Positions 1 to 6,338 of a stretch of DNA of 9,686 nt are shown piece by piece. The notes under the pieces were generated by a model. It had not been told where the DNA came from, did not search any database, and saw nothing but the letters and a program-made list of their open reading frames with translations. The DNA is taken from the NCBI GenBank assembly GCA_017451975.1, contig JAFTNI010000079.1, forward strand, positions 1 to 9,686, given 5' to 3'. Source of the stretch: Clostridia bacterium (GTDB lineage: Bacteria; Bacillota; Clostridia; Oscillospirales; CAG-272). The position numbers and the translations under genes were made by a program. How positions within the stretch are numbered: position 1 is the stretch's first letter; each line of letters begins with the position of its first letter.

Positions 1-223
1 CGCTATGATGGCGGCGGGCGGCGACCTCGGCGCTTCTGTTGGCCCCCAGCTTATAGGCATTATAACAGATACCGTGGCGGCATCACCCAATTTTGTCGCA
101 ATTGCCTGCGAGCTTTCGCTTGCGCCCGAGCAGCTTGGCATGAAAATAGGTATGCTTACGGCAAGCATTTTCCCGCTTTGCGCAATTTTTGTGTATAAAA
201 AGTTAAAAAATAATAAAAAATAA
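1..223 (+). CDS. MFS transporter, C-terminal fragment
   Basis: Only the last 73 or so codons are in the window; the gene enters from the left with its reading frame at base 2 and ends at TAA 221-223. The visible part reads as the last two membrane helices of a major facilitator superfamily permease. It opens with a Gly-rich stretch (AAGGDLGASVGPQLIG), typical of the penultimate MFS helix, then a short loop. A final hydrophobic helix (GMLTASIFPLCAIFVY) follows, with a very basic cytoplasmic tail (KKLKNNKK). The substrate cannot be told from this fragment. It lies 118 bases upstream of a GH94 phosphorylase on the same strand, so it may import the sugar that enzyme cleaves, but a promoter lies between them and the link is inference. 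The ATG codons at 5 and 8 are internal Met codons, not starts. Confidence 0.75.
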   Translation, partial: AMMAAGGDLGASVGPQLIGIITDTVAASPNFVAIACELSLAPEQLGMKIGMLTASIFPLCAIFVYKKLKNNKK

Positions 224-224
224 C

Positions 225-262
225 AGTAAATTATGCCATAAACAGTAGATTTTTTATTTACT
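225..262 (+). terminator. weak possible terminator after the MFS gene
   Basis: AGTAAAT at 225-231 is the reverse complement of ATTTACT at 256-262, giving a 7-bp stem just after the MFS stop codon. The stem is A/T-rich and the loop long (24 bases). The T-run (251-255) lies inside the loop rather than after the stem, so this is a poor intrinsic terminator at best. Read-through into the GH94 gene is possible. Confidence 0.2.
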
Positions 263-265
263 TTG

Positions 266-283
266 TGGTATAATTTATATAAT
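266..283 (+). promoter_or_regulatory. promoter of the GH94-yhcH operon
   Basis: A perfect -10 box TATAAT (269-274) is preceded by TGG at 266-268, making an extended -10 element. The -35 region at 17-bp spacing (246-251, TAGATT) is weak, as expected for an extended -10 promoter. A second TATAAT follows at 278-283, with a poor -35, and could be an alternative start. Predicted transcription starts are near 281 or 290, leaving a leader of roughly 50-60 bases before the GH94 start codon. Confidence 0.6.
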
Positions 284-306
284 TGGGTATTACCCCCTGA
301 AAATGA

Positions 307-319
307 CTTAAATTTTAAG
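307..319. repeat. short inverted repeat, possible operator
   Basis: CTTAAA, one central T, then TTTAAG form a perfect 6-bp inverted repeat just downstream of the predicted start of the GH94 operon and 22 bases before its start codon. The size and placement would suit a repressor roadblock site. Its A/T-only core in A/T-rich DNA means chance is a real alternative. No regulator gene is seen in the window. Confidence 0.25.
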
Positions 320-341
320 AAAACATACCATGAGGTGTAAA

Positions 342-3239
342 ATGAATTTTACTTACGAAAAAGCAAGAGATAAGCATTTGACGGCAAAAGAAAAAATTGC
401 AAACGTCTTTTCGCTTTCCGCCAAAGACGGCGTGCTCGATGCGGAATTTCTTTCGGCAGACAGAAAGCGTGCAGTGGCTTTCCTCGGCTTGCCATATTCC
501 GCCCCCCTCTGCCTTCGCCTTTTTTCCTTCCCCGAATTTTGCGCGTTTCTCGACAGCATAGAGGACGAGTGTGCGCTTTTTGAGTTTTTCGGAAAGGATA
601 TAACCCTTCGCACAGAAAAAGAAACATACGATATTCCCGAAAACGTAAAGAATCTTATCGTTTCTTCTTTTGAAGATATAATCTGTGCAAAAGGCGATCT
701 TGGCGAAAACGGCGAGCATATAATAGACCTTAAAATGCCTCGCGTAGGTACACATTACGATATAAACCTTCTCCTTGGCTGCCGCGTTGATGCGGACGAG
801 CCTTTGCTCACAACGCCGAAAGCTTCGCTCGACTCCTTCGGCCGCGGCGCTTTCCGTTCCGTTGCGAATACAAACGTAACGGCTTCGCGCTTCGACCTTA
901 TTCCCGAGGAAAGCGGCGAGCCCTGCAACCGCCAGTTCTATATTTTTGAAGACGGTAAGCAGATTTTCTATTCCGCAAACGCAGAGGAAAATATAGAGGA
1001 CGCTTTCTGCGTTCACGCACAGAACCACACGGTCATCACATACCAGACAAAATGCGGGCTTATTATCCGCCGCACCATATTCATTCTTCCCTTCGAGGAA
1101 GGTATGCCCGACGCAGTAGAGGCTCAGCGCATAGAAATACGCAATATCGGCACAAAGGCGCGTAAGCTCAAGGTTGTTACCACGGGTATGTTCGCGCTCT
1201 GCTCGCCCGAATCTATGACAAACGATATTCTTTATGCGAGCATTACCTGGGAAGGCGCAGTTGCTAAAAAAGACGGCAAGCCTATTGCCGTTTGCCCCAT
1301 TCCCAACCCCCTCTACCTCAAAAAAACACGCCGCTTTGCCACAATGTTCTGCGACGGCGAATCGTTCGACGATTATACGGAAAACTATATAAACTTCATA
1401 GGCAGAGGTACGCTTGATCACCCCGAGCACGGCGCATACCTCACAAGCGAGCACGCGCAAAAGGTCGTTCCCTTCTATGCTATAGGCAAAACCATCACAC
1501 TTGCGCCCAAGCAGCAGAAAAAGCTCGATTGCTACGTTGGTATAGTTGCGGGCAAAGGCGATATTACGCCCGTATTCGATGAAAAATTCGGTCTTTTTGC
1601 AGATAAATATTCCAAAGATACCGCTTTCGATGAAGCCTTCAATAATATGAAGGAATTTTATAAAACATATTCCTCCTACGTTAAAGTTAACACAGGCGAT
1701 AAGCTTTTCGACTCTTACGTTAACAATAACCTCCCCTTCCAGGTGCTTTATCAGTCCTTCGTTTCCCGTTCCTTTGCGTGGACACAGAAGAGCTTCCGCG
1801 AAATAGGCTTCCGCGAAATCCAGGACGTTTACGCCTCTGTTTATTATATGGCGGCTATGGGCAAAGGCGACCTCGCTCGCTCCCTTATTTCCAAATGGGT
1901 AGGCAACGTTTATAAAATGGGTTATGCAAACCATAACTTCTTCTTCACGGGCAAGGAAGCAGGCTTCTGCTCTGACGACGCACTTTGGCTTACACAGGCT
2001 GTTCACAGATACGTATTCCTCACGGGCGACTTTGCTTTCCTCGATAGCGAATTCCCCGTTGCGGGCTCCAGAGTAAAAAGAAAGCTTTGGGATACACTCA
2101 TGGCAACCGTTGAATACAGCGGTAAAATTTCCGTTGGTAAACACGGGCTCCCCTTGCTCGACCGCGCAGACTGGAACGACGCGCTCAAGCTTGATAATAA
2201 CTGGATCGACGGTGAAACAAAAGAAATGCTCTACGCAAAGCAGATTTCCGCAAGCGGTGCGCCCTATGGCACTCGTTTTGAAAGCGACTATTGCGAAAGC
2301 GTCATGAACGGCTTCCTTCTCCGCATTGCATACGATAACCTTGCCGAGCTTGCAAAAGCCACGGGCAGAGATAAAGACGCGGCAGACCTTTCTGCAAGAG
2401 CTGCAGACCTCACCGAAAAAATTCAGGTTTCCGCATGGAAAGATAATTTCTTCGCCCGTGCGCTCATTAATCACGGCGAATATTCCTACCTCGGCGCTAA
2501 AGGCGACGGGCTGGGCACAGATAAAACAAAAGACGGCTCTTACTTCCTCAACTCATTCTCCTGGGCACTTCTTTCCGACGTTGCAACAGAAGAGGAAATC
2601 AAAATCATGCTCGGCACCGTGCGCGAGCACCTTTCCACAGAGTACGGCCCCGTGCTTTGCACGCAGTGCGACCTTGAAAAGGTTGCAACGGGAACGGCAA
2701 CAGGCCTTTATTTCCGCGGCGACCGTGAAAACGGCGGTGTGTGCAAGCACGCGGCAATGATGGCTTGCGTTGCTTCCTTCAAACAGGCTAAGATAGTTAA
2801 GGATAAAGAGCTTGCAAAAGATCTTGCAGGCTTTGCGTTCAGCATTATGGATAACGTTCTTCCTTATAAGACGCTTGAAAATCCTTTCATTATGAAGGGC
2901 AACCCTCGCTTCTGCACACAGTACACGAACTCTATGACGGGCGAAAACGTAGGCCCCATGCTCTCGGGCACGGCAAGCTGGCTTACACTCGCTATCTTCG
3001 AAATGCTCGGTATTTCTTACACGGCAGAGGGCATTAAAATAGACCCCATTCTCCCCGAAGGAACGGAAGAAATGAGCTTTTCTATAACCAAAGGTGCGGT
3101 TTACAACATCACGGTTAAGAAAAACGCCGGCTTTGCGCGCGTTGGCGAAGGCACAAAATGCACGTTCAACGGCAAGGAATGCGGCAATGTGTTCCCCATG
3201 ATGGCAGAAGGCGTAAACGAAATTGTAATAGAGCTTTGA
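342..3239 (+). CDS. GH94-family glycoside phosphorylase (cellobiose phosphorylase-like)
   Basis: Predicted cytosolic inverting phosphorylase that cleaves a beta-linked disaccharide or oligosaccharide with phosphate to give an alpha-sugar 1-phosphate. GH94 hallmarks, numbered from ATG 342, are GFREIQDV (489-496), CSDDALWL (about 543-550) and ADWNDALKLD (609-618), which holds the expected general-acid Asp. ENGGVCKHA (796-804) and GPMLSGTASW (871-880) match the usual phosphate-site regions. The expected order is an N-terminal beta-sandwich, a helical (alpha/alpha)6 barrel from about 430 to 860, and a C-terminal beta-sandwich. At 965 residues it is longer than cellobiose phosphorylases (about 800), mostly through an extra N-terminal region of about 150 residues. 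No signal peptide is seen. ATG 342 is preferred because GAGGTG at 332-337 is a good ribosome site 4 bases before it; the in-frame ATG at 330 would overlap that site. The linkage specificity cannot be read from sequence; chitobiose, laminaribiose or 1,2-beta-oligoglucan are alternatives to cellobiose. Confidence 0.88.
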   Translation: MNFTYEKARDKHLTAKEKIANVFSLSAKDGVLDAEFLSADRKRAVAFLGLPYSAPLCLRLFSFPEFCAFLDSIEDECALFEFFGKDITLRTEKETYDIPENVKNLIVSSFEDIICAKGDLGENGEHIIDLKMPRVGTHYDINLLLGCRVDADEPLLTTPKASLDSFGRGAFRSVANTNVTASRFDLIPEESGEPCNRQFYIFEDGKQIFYSANAEENIEDAFCVHAQNHTVITYQTKCGLIIRRTIFILPFEEGMPDAVEAQRIEIRNIGTKARKLKVVTTGMFALCSPESMTNDILYASITWEGAVAKKDGKPIAVCPIPNPLYLKKTRRFATMFCDGESFDDYTENYINFIGRGTLDHPEHGAYLTSEHAQKVVPFYAIGKTITLAPKQQKKLDCYVGIVAGKGDITPVFDEKFGLFADKYSKDTAFDEAFNNMKEFYKTYSSYVKVNTGDKLFDSYVNNNLPFQVLYQSFVSRSFAWTQKSFREIGFREIQDVYASVYYMAAMGKGDLARSLISKWVGNVYKMGYANHNFFFTGKEAGFCSDDALWLTQAVHRYVFLTGDFAFLDSEFPVAGSRVKRKLWDTLMATVEYSGKISVGKHGLPLLDRADWNDALKLDNNWIDGETKEMLYAKQISASGAPYGTRFESDYCESVMNGFLLRIAYDNLAELAKATGRDKDAADLSARAADLTEKIQVSAWKDNFFARALINHGEYSYLGAKGDGLGTDKTKDGSYFLNSFSWALLSDVATEEEIKIMLGTVREHLSTEYGPVLCTQCDLEKVATGTATGLYFRGDRENGGVCKHAAMMACVASFKQAKIVKDKELAKDLAGFAFSIMDNVLPYKTLENPFIMKGNPRFCTQYTNSMTGENVGPMLSGTASWLTLAIFEMLGISYTAEGIKIDPILPEGTEEMSFSITKGAVYNITVKKNAGFARVGEGTKCTFNGKECGNVFPMMAEGVNEIVIEL

Positions 3240-3248
3240 GGGTAAGCC

Positions 3249-3695
3249 ATGATTTACGATAAAATTTCGCACATCGATGCATATAAAGGAATACACCCCG
3301 GTGTTTACAAAGGGCTCACCATTCTGCGCGATACAGATTTTTCAAAGCTTGACGACACTCGCTATTATGTTGATGGCGAAGACCTTTTCTTCTTCCTCAC
3401 CAGCTACGAAACACAGCCCGTGAACGACACGCCCGAGGCACACATCAAATATATTGATATTCAGTGCCTCATTTGTGGCACGGAGCATATGAACATAGGC
3501 GCGCTCGAGGATATGACGGAAGAAGTTCTTCCCCGCCCCGAAGGCGATATTCGCTTCTACCGCGGCCCTACAGACACTATAACGCTTTGCCCCGGCAAAT
3601 TCGCCGTGCTTTTCCCCGGTGATGCTCACGCACCGAATATAGCGGTGGGCGCCCCCGAAAAGGTACGCAAAGTAGTTGTAAAAGTTAAAGTTTAA
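3249..3695 (+). CDS. YhcH/YjgK/YiaL family protein (DUF386), possible sugar anomerase
   Basis: A 148-residue single-domain cupin-fold protein of the YhcH/YjgK/YiaL family, at full family length. The signature EAHIKYIDIQ (63-72) and the C-terminal FPGDAHAP (122-129) are present. Their Glu, His and Asp residues form the usual metal or sugar site, and a conserved Lys-rich strand (KVRKVVVKVKV) ends the protein. Characterised relatives act on sugars: E. coli YhcH (NanQ) speeds sialic acid anomer exchange, and EbgC is a beta-galactosidase accessory subunit. Its start lies 9 bases after the GH94 stop, and the ribosome site GAGGG (3238-3242) overlaps that TGA, so the two are co-translated. A reasonable inference is that it equilibrates anomers of the reducing sugar released by the phosphorylase. 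The exact substrate is unknown. Confidence 0.88.
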   Translation: MIYDKISHIDAYKGIHPGVYKGLTILRDTDFSKLDDTRYYVDGEDLFFFLTSYETQPVNDTPEAHIKYIDIQCLICGTEHMNIGALEDMTEEVLPRPEGDIRFYRGPTDTITLCPGKFAVLFPGDAHAPNIAVGAPEKVRKVVVKVKV

Positions 3696-3707
3696 AAGTT
3701 TTACGAA

Positions 3708-3743
3708 AAAACACCCGTTGACAAATTTGTCAACGGGCGTTTT
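3708..3743. terminator. bidirectional intrinsic terminator between convergent operons
   Basis: A perfect 24-base palindrome at 3714-3737 (left arm CCCGTTGACAAA) is extended by A/T pairs to 3708-3743 with a single mismatch (3713/3738). On the plus strand it is followed by TTTTCAGCTTTTTT and serves the GH94-yhcH operon, whose stop is 12 bases before the extended stem. On the minus strand it is followed by TGTTTTTTCG and serves the DUF2156 operon. The TGA stop of the minus-strand 249-residue gene (3730-3732) lies inside the hairpin, so its last codons form part of the stem. Confidence 0.88.
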
Positions 3744-4479
3744 CAGCTTTTTTCTTTTCGAGCTTTCTGAGCAGCCTTTTTGCTTCGTATCTTATATTTT
3801 CCGCGGTGCAGTATGCTCTGCATCTTTCATGCATCGTGACACACATTTCATACTTTTGGTTTTTATGTATATCCATAAGTTCCGCTTCGGTTATATCCTT
3901 AGCGCGGCGCAGCATATTTTCAGATTCCGCATCTCCGTATCGCGCAAATTCCTTCAGCGTATCCATAAGCAAAACGCCGTTATAAAATTCAAAAGTATAC
4001 GGGCGCAATTTTTCCGGTGCGCTTCTAACAAGCCTTTCTCTTATAAGAAATCCGGCAGAATACGTATCGGGCGTATTGACGAGCGAAAGAAGAAAATTCA
4101 AATATTCCTCGCTTGGCTTACCCTTGGCAATAACCTCCTGTAAGCCGGACATTCCCTGCTTTTCAAGCGGCGAAAGTTCTTTATATTCTGCAAAAGCCCA
4201 TTCTATTACTATGGGGAATTTTTTAGGGTCTATTTTGCGCAAGATGGCTTCTTTTGTAAAAAGCGATTCCACCTGAGGGTAATATTTAAGAAGTATCTTC
4301 ATTATTTCCGCATCTTTTACGGGGCGCAACTCAATATCGGCAAAATGCTCATATGGGTAGCCGAGTTCCCGTATTTCCGCGAGCATATTAAGTATCGCGA
4401 GCGATTCGCCGTCGGGCTCTTCGGGGTAGACCTCGTGCGAAACAGCCATATTATAAAGAAATTCCGCTTCTTTGCTCAT
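3730..4479 (-). CDS. hypothetical protein, 249 residues, helical
   Basis: I do not recognise this protein. It is a complete, soluble-looking, largely alpha-helical sequence with no signal peptide or membrane segment. Charged amphipathic helices alternate with Tyr- and Phe-rich turns. The C-terminal 60 or so residues are strongly basic and coil-like (RYEAKRLLRKLEKKKAENAR), with several Cys and His residues just before them (MCVTMHERCRAYC), which could be a metal site or coincidence. It is a real gene: ATG at 4479 has GAGG 5 bases upstream, the stop coincides with a strong terminator, and it is the last gene of a three-gene operon. Its start lies 7 bases after the GrpB-like gene's TGA, and its ribosome site overlaps that stop, which suggests coupled translation. 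The role is unknown; a helical-repeat scaffold is one possibility. Confidence 0.75.
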   Translation of the reverse strand: MSKEAEFLYNMAVSHEVYPEEPDGESLAILNMLAEIRELGYPYEHFADIELRPVKDAEIMKILLKYYPQVESLFTKEAILRKIDPKKFPIVIEWAFAEYKELSPLEKQGMSGLQEVIAKGKPSEEYLNFLLSLVNTPDTYSAGFLIRERLVRSAPEKLRPYTFEFYNGVLLMDTLKEFARYGDAESENMLRRAKDITEAELMDIHKNQKYEMCVTMHERCRAYCTAENIRYEAKRLLRKLEKKKAENAR

Positions 4480-4486
4480 ACAATCC

Positions 4487-5149
4487 TCACTTTTTGTTTT
4501 TTGCAGAACCGAATGCTATGCCGAGGCACATGCCTACGCTCATGCCCATAGTCATGCCAAGCGTGGGGTTGCCCATCGACGAACCTATCGCCATGCCGAT
4601 AGACATACCGAAGCACATACCCAGGGCAAGCCCAAAGCTTATGTTGTTCTGCTCTGCCGTCCATTTGCTTATTTCGGGGCGGAGCTCATCAAAATATTTT
4701 TCCATCAATTCTTTGATTTCTAAAATATCATTTGCTTCTTCGGCGCATTTGGCTTTATATGCCGTATATTCCGCCGCTTTTTCGGGGTGGGCTGCCATAT
4801 AGTCGCGCAGAGAGGTTTCGCGCAAGGTTTCCTCATCGTTAACGGGGTTTTTTGCTTCTCTTACCCAAAGAATAACGTCGGTTTCGCCTTCTTTTTTATA
4901 TCCTGCAAATATCTGCCCATAACCGATATCGCGCAGTGTATCGGGCATTACGTCGTCTGCCTTTTTGACTGTTGCAAGAAGCACGATTTCAATTTTCCCG
5001 CCCGCGGCGCACACATCGCTCCTGAAGGAGGTTTCGCGTATATGGTGAACGGTAACGCAGTTTTTGCCGAGCGATTTTTTTATATTTTTCGCTTCTTGCC
5101 TATAGAGCTTTTCCCATTCCTTGCTGTATTTCACAATCTCGTTTTGCAT
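4487..5149 (-). CDS. GrpB-like (UPF0157) nucleotidyltransferase-fold protein with C-terminal glycine zipper
   Basis: A 220-residue two-part protein. Residues 1-140 follow the GrpB/UPF0157 pattern: a KYSKEWEKLYRQEA opening, HIRETSF (36-42) where the family has HIGSTSVPG, GKIEIVL (51-57) where it has KPIIDI, and a clear family end, LRDYMAAHPEKAAEY (114-128). The Gly-Ser pair of the nucleotidyltransferase motif is replaced by Arg-Glu and the Asp by Glu, so catalysis may be changed or lost. Residues 171-216 are a glycine zipper with Gly at 173, 177, 181, 185, 189 and 193, then at 198, 202, 206, 210 and 214. The two Met-rich helices are separated by an Asn-Pro turn and probably insert in a membrane as a hairpin, leaving a Lys-rich tail. 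The start at 5149 has GAGGGAAG upstream, overlapping the stop of the preceding DUF2156 gene 10 bases away. The function is unknown. Confidence 0.78.
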   Translation of the reverse strand: MQNEIVKYSKEWEKLYRQEAKNIKKSLGKNCVTVHHIRETSFRSDVCAAGGKIEIVLLATVKKADDVMPDTLRDIGYGQIFAGYKKEGETDVILWVREAKNPVNDEETLRETSLRDYMAAHPEKAAEYTAYKAKCAEEANDILEIKELMEKYFDELRPEISKWTAEQNNISFGLALGMCFGMSIGMAIGSSMGNPTLGMTMGMSVGMCLGIAFGSAKNKK

Positions 5150-5159
5150 TGTTCTTCCC

Positions 5160-6041
5160 TCACACAGTTACAGTATATTTATCCCCCATAAACGCAGGGT
5201 GGTAAGAAAGCTTCGATTTTCTCAAGCCCTCGTCACCAGAATCGTCTTCACGGTTGACATATTTTAGCCCGCCCACGCAATATTTCGCCGCTTCCTCGCG
5301 CGCAAGCATTTGGTAAGCGCCGTTTACGCCGCGTTCGCATTTTTCAACGTGGACTATAAGCGTATCGTATATCGCTTCGCAAAGAAAAAAGCCTATTATT
5401 TCGCCGTTTACGCGAAGCGCCTCACCCTTAAAGCCGTATGCACCTAGGTTATCCAGTACCTCGCGCACGCCGTTTCTTTCGGCAACGGCAGTGAAGCTCT
5501 CTTTTTCATTTTCTCTGTTATATTTTTCAAAATAGGCTTTTATTTCGTGTATGTTCGCTTCGCTCACTTCCTCGAAGTTCCACGTGTCGTTTTCGCGCAT
5601 AAAGCGGTTCACATGGTTTCTCTGCCCCGAGTATTTTTTGCCCTTAAATGTTGCCAGGTTTTCGCCAACGTATATATAATCCGAATAGTCTCGCTCGTAA
5701 GAAACTTCAGCTTCGGGAAAAAAGTTCAGAATTTCGTCTTTTTCATCTGCCGAAACTATAGCGAAAACAAGCTTTTCCCAATTGGAATTGCAATACTCCA
5801 CCAAGTTTTTGTACGTTTCGCGGAATGGCTTGCCAAGCGGAACGGTGAATGCAGTTCTGCCCCCTTGCAAATTGAATTTTATATAAAGCACGCCATCATG
5901 CAAGGCGTATTGAGTATGAAGAGCGTTGCGCCACATAACTATGCCGCCTACGGAAAAATCGCAAAGTCTGTTTATAGAACTTTCGAGATAGGGACGAAGA
6001 ATTTCTGCACTTTCAAGAGTAACATTTTTAAATTCCAACAT
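5160..6041 (-). CDS. DUF2156 / LPG-synthase C-terminal-like (GNAT fold) protein
   Basis: A 293-residue protein of the DUF2156 family, related to the catalytic C-terminal domain of MprF (phosphatidylglycerol lysyltransferase), which moves an amino acid from aminoacyl-tRNA to a lipid. The double GNAT-fold hallmarks are present: FKGKKYSGQRNHVNRF (132-147) and, near the end, NREDDSGDEGLRKSKLSY (263-280). It has no membrane helices, so the flippase half of MprF is absent and the protein is probably cytosolic or peripheral. Stand-alone clostridial DUF2156 proteins are mostly uncharacterised, and the acceptor (lipid, peptide or other) cannot be predicted. It is the first gene of a three-gene minus-strand operon, with AGGA 7 bases before ATG 6041 and a near-consensus promoter 33 bases further upstream. 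The length is normal for the family and no truncation is seen. Confidence 0.87.
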   Translation of the reverse strand: MLEFKNVTLESAEILRPYLESSINRLCDFSVGGIVMWRNALHTQYALHDGVLYIKFNLQGGRTAFTVPLGKPFRETYKNLVEYCNSNWEKLVFAIVSADEKDEILNFFPEAEVSYERDYSDYIYVGENLATFKGKKYSGQRNHVNRFMRENDTWNFEEVSEANIHEIKAYFEKYNRENEKESFTAVAERNGVREVLDNLGAYGFKGEALRVNGEIIGFFLCEAIYDTLIVHVEKCERGVNGAYQMLAREEAAKYCVGGLKYVNREDDSGDEGLRKSKLSYHPAFMGDKYTVTV

Positions 6042-6073
6042 GATTTTTTCCTGCTTTTTATATTTATATTTAC

Positions 6074-6103
6074 ATTATACGCCAAAATACTTTCTAAAGT
6101 CAA
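6074..6103 (-). promoter_or_regulatory. promoter of the DUF2156 operon
   Basis: Read on the minus strand, TTGACT (6103-6098) and TATAAT (6079-6074) are separated by 18 bp. This is a strong sigma-A-type promoter, with the -10 box 32 bases before the DUF2156 start codon at 6041. The transcript should start near 6067, giving a leader of about 26 bases that holds only the ribosome site. Confidence 0.8.
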
Positions 6104-6172
6104 CATTACATAAAAAAATCCTTCAAAATATATTATTTTACAAAAAAACGGCGTTATCGAAAGTTAAATCTA

Positions 6173-6201
6173 TTGACTTTGTGTCTTTATCGTGATATTA
6201 T
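6173..6201 (+). promoter_or_regulatory. promoter of the pur operon
   Basis: TTGACT (6173-6178) and TATTAT (6196-6201) are spaced by 17 bp, a good sigma-A-type promoter. Transcription would begin near 6208, just before the ZTP aptamer, so the riboswitch is at the very 5' end of the transcript. It diverges from the DUF2156 promoter, with 69 bases between the two -35 boxes. No obvious PurR-type operator was recognised there. Confidence 0.75.
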
Positions 6202-6219
6202 TATATTAGTAAATACACA

Positions 6220-6297
6220 AAACTCGACTGCAACTGACGGATAGGCGGAGTACCGCGTGAAGCTTTCGGGAATATTCTTTGTCGACCGTCTGGGCAG
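6220..6297 (+). ncRNA. ZTP (pfl motif) riboswitch aptamer
   Basis: The leader of purE matches the ZMP/ZTP-sensing pfl fold. P1 can pair CTCGA (6223-6227) with TCGGG (6266-6270). The conserved AACTGACGG (6232-6240) follows, then P2 as GCGG, loop AGTA, CCGC (6245-6256). The conserved 3' block CCGTCTGGGCAG (6286-6297) is a near match to the family's CCGCCUGGGCA. GACGG (6236-6240) is exactly complementary to CCGTC (6286-6290), the expected pseudoknot. The purE neighbour is a classic context. ZMP is the AICAR transformylase substrate and builds up when 10-formyl-tetrahydrofolate is scarce. The segment GTGAAGC after P2 departs a little from the usual G-rich form, but the whole is convincing. Confidence 0.87.
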
Positions 6298-6338
6298 TTT
6301 CCCCGTTTCACACTTATGGGTTAACTTGCCCTTTTTTT
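6292..6338 (+). terminator. riboswitch-controlled intrinsic terminator (attenuator)
   Basis: GGGCA (6292-6296) pairs with TGCCC (6327-6331), and the adjoining GTT with AAC across one bulged T. An inner CCC/GGG pairing follows, and seven T residues (6332-6338) come right after the stem. The left arm is part of the aptamer's conserved CTGGGCAG block, so ligand-bound aptamer and terminator exclude each other. Ligand should therefore turn transcription of purE on. Confidence 0.85.

Noticed and set aside
315..2474. 719-codon open frame on the minus strand opposite the GH94 gene
   Set aside because: It is in exact codon register with a clear GH94 enzyme and arises from absence of TTA, CTA and TCA codons. 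The product is an improbable Cys-, Phe- and Val-rich sequence with no recognisable domain and no ribosome site.
4502..4639. Possible tandem DNA repeat or CRISPR-like array in the glycine-rich region
   Set aside because: The periodicity is at the protein level (Gly every fourth residue) with diverged codons; there are no constant direct repeats with unique spacers.
4494..4802. Met/Pro-rich plus-strand frame opposite the glycine zipper
   Set aside because: The repetitive appearance is the complement of the Gly- and Met-rich repeat. The GrpB-like match and operon spacing support the minus strand.
5547..6113. 188-codon plus-strand open frame opposite the DUF2156 gene
   Set aside because: It is in register with the DUF2156 gene, overlaps its promoter, and lacks a ribosome site and a recognisable product.
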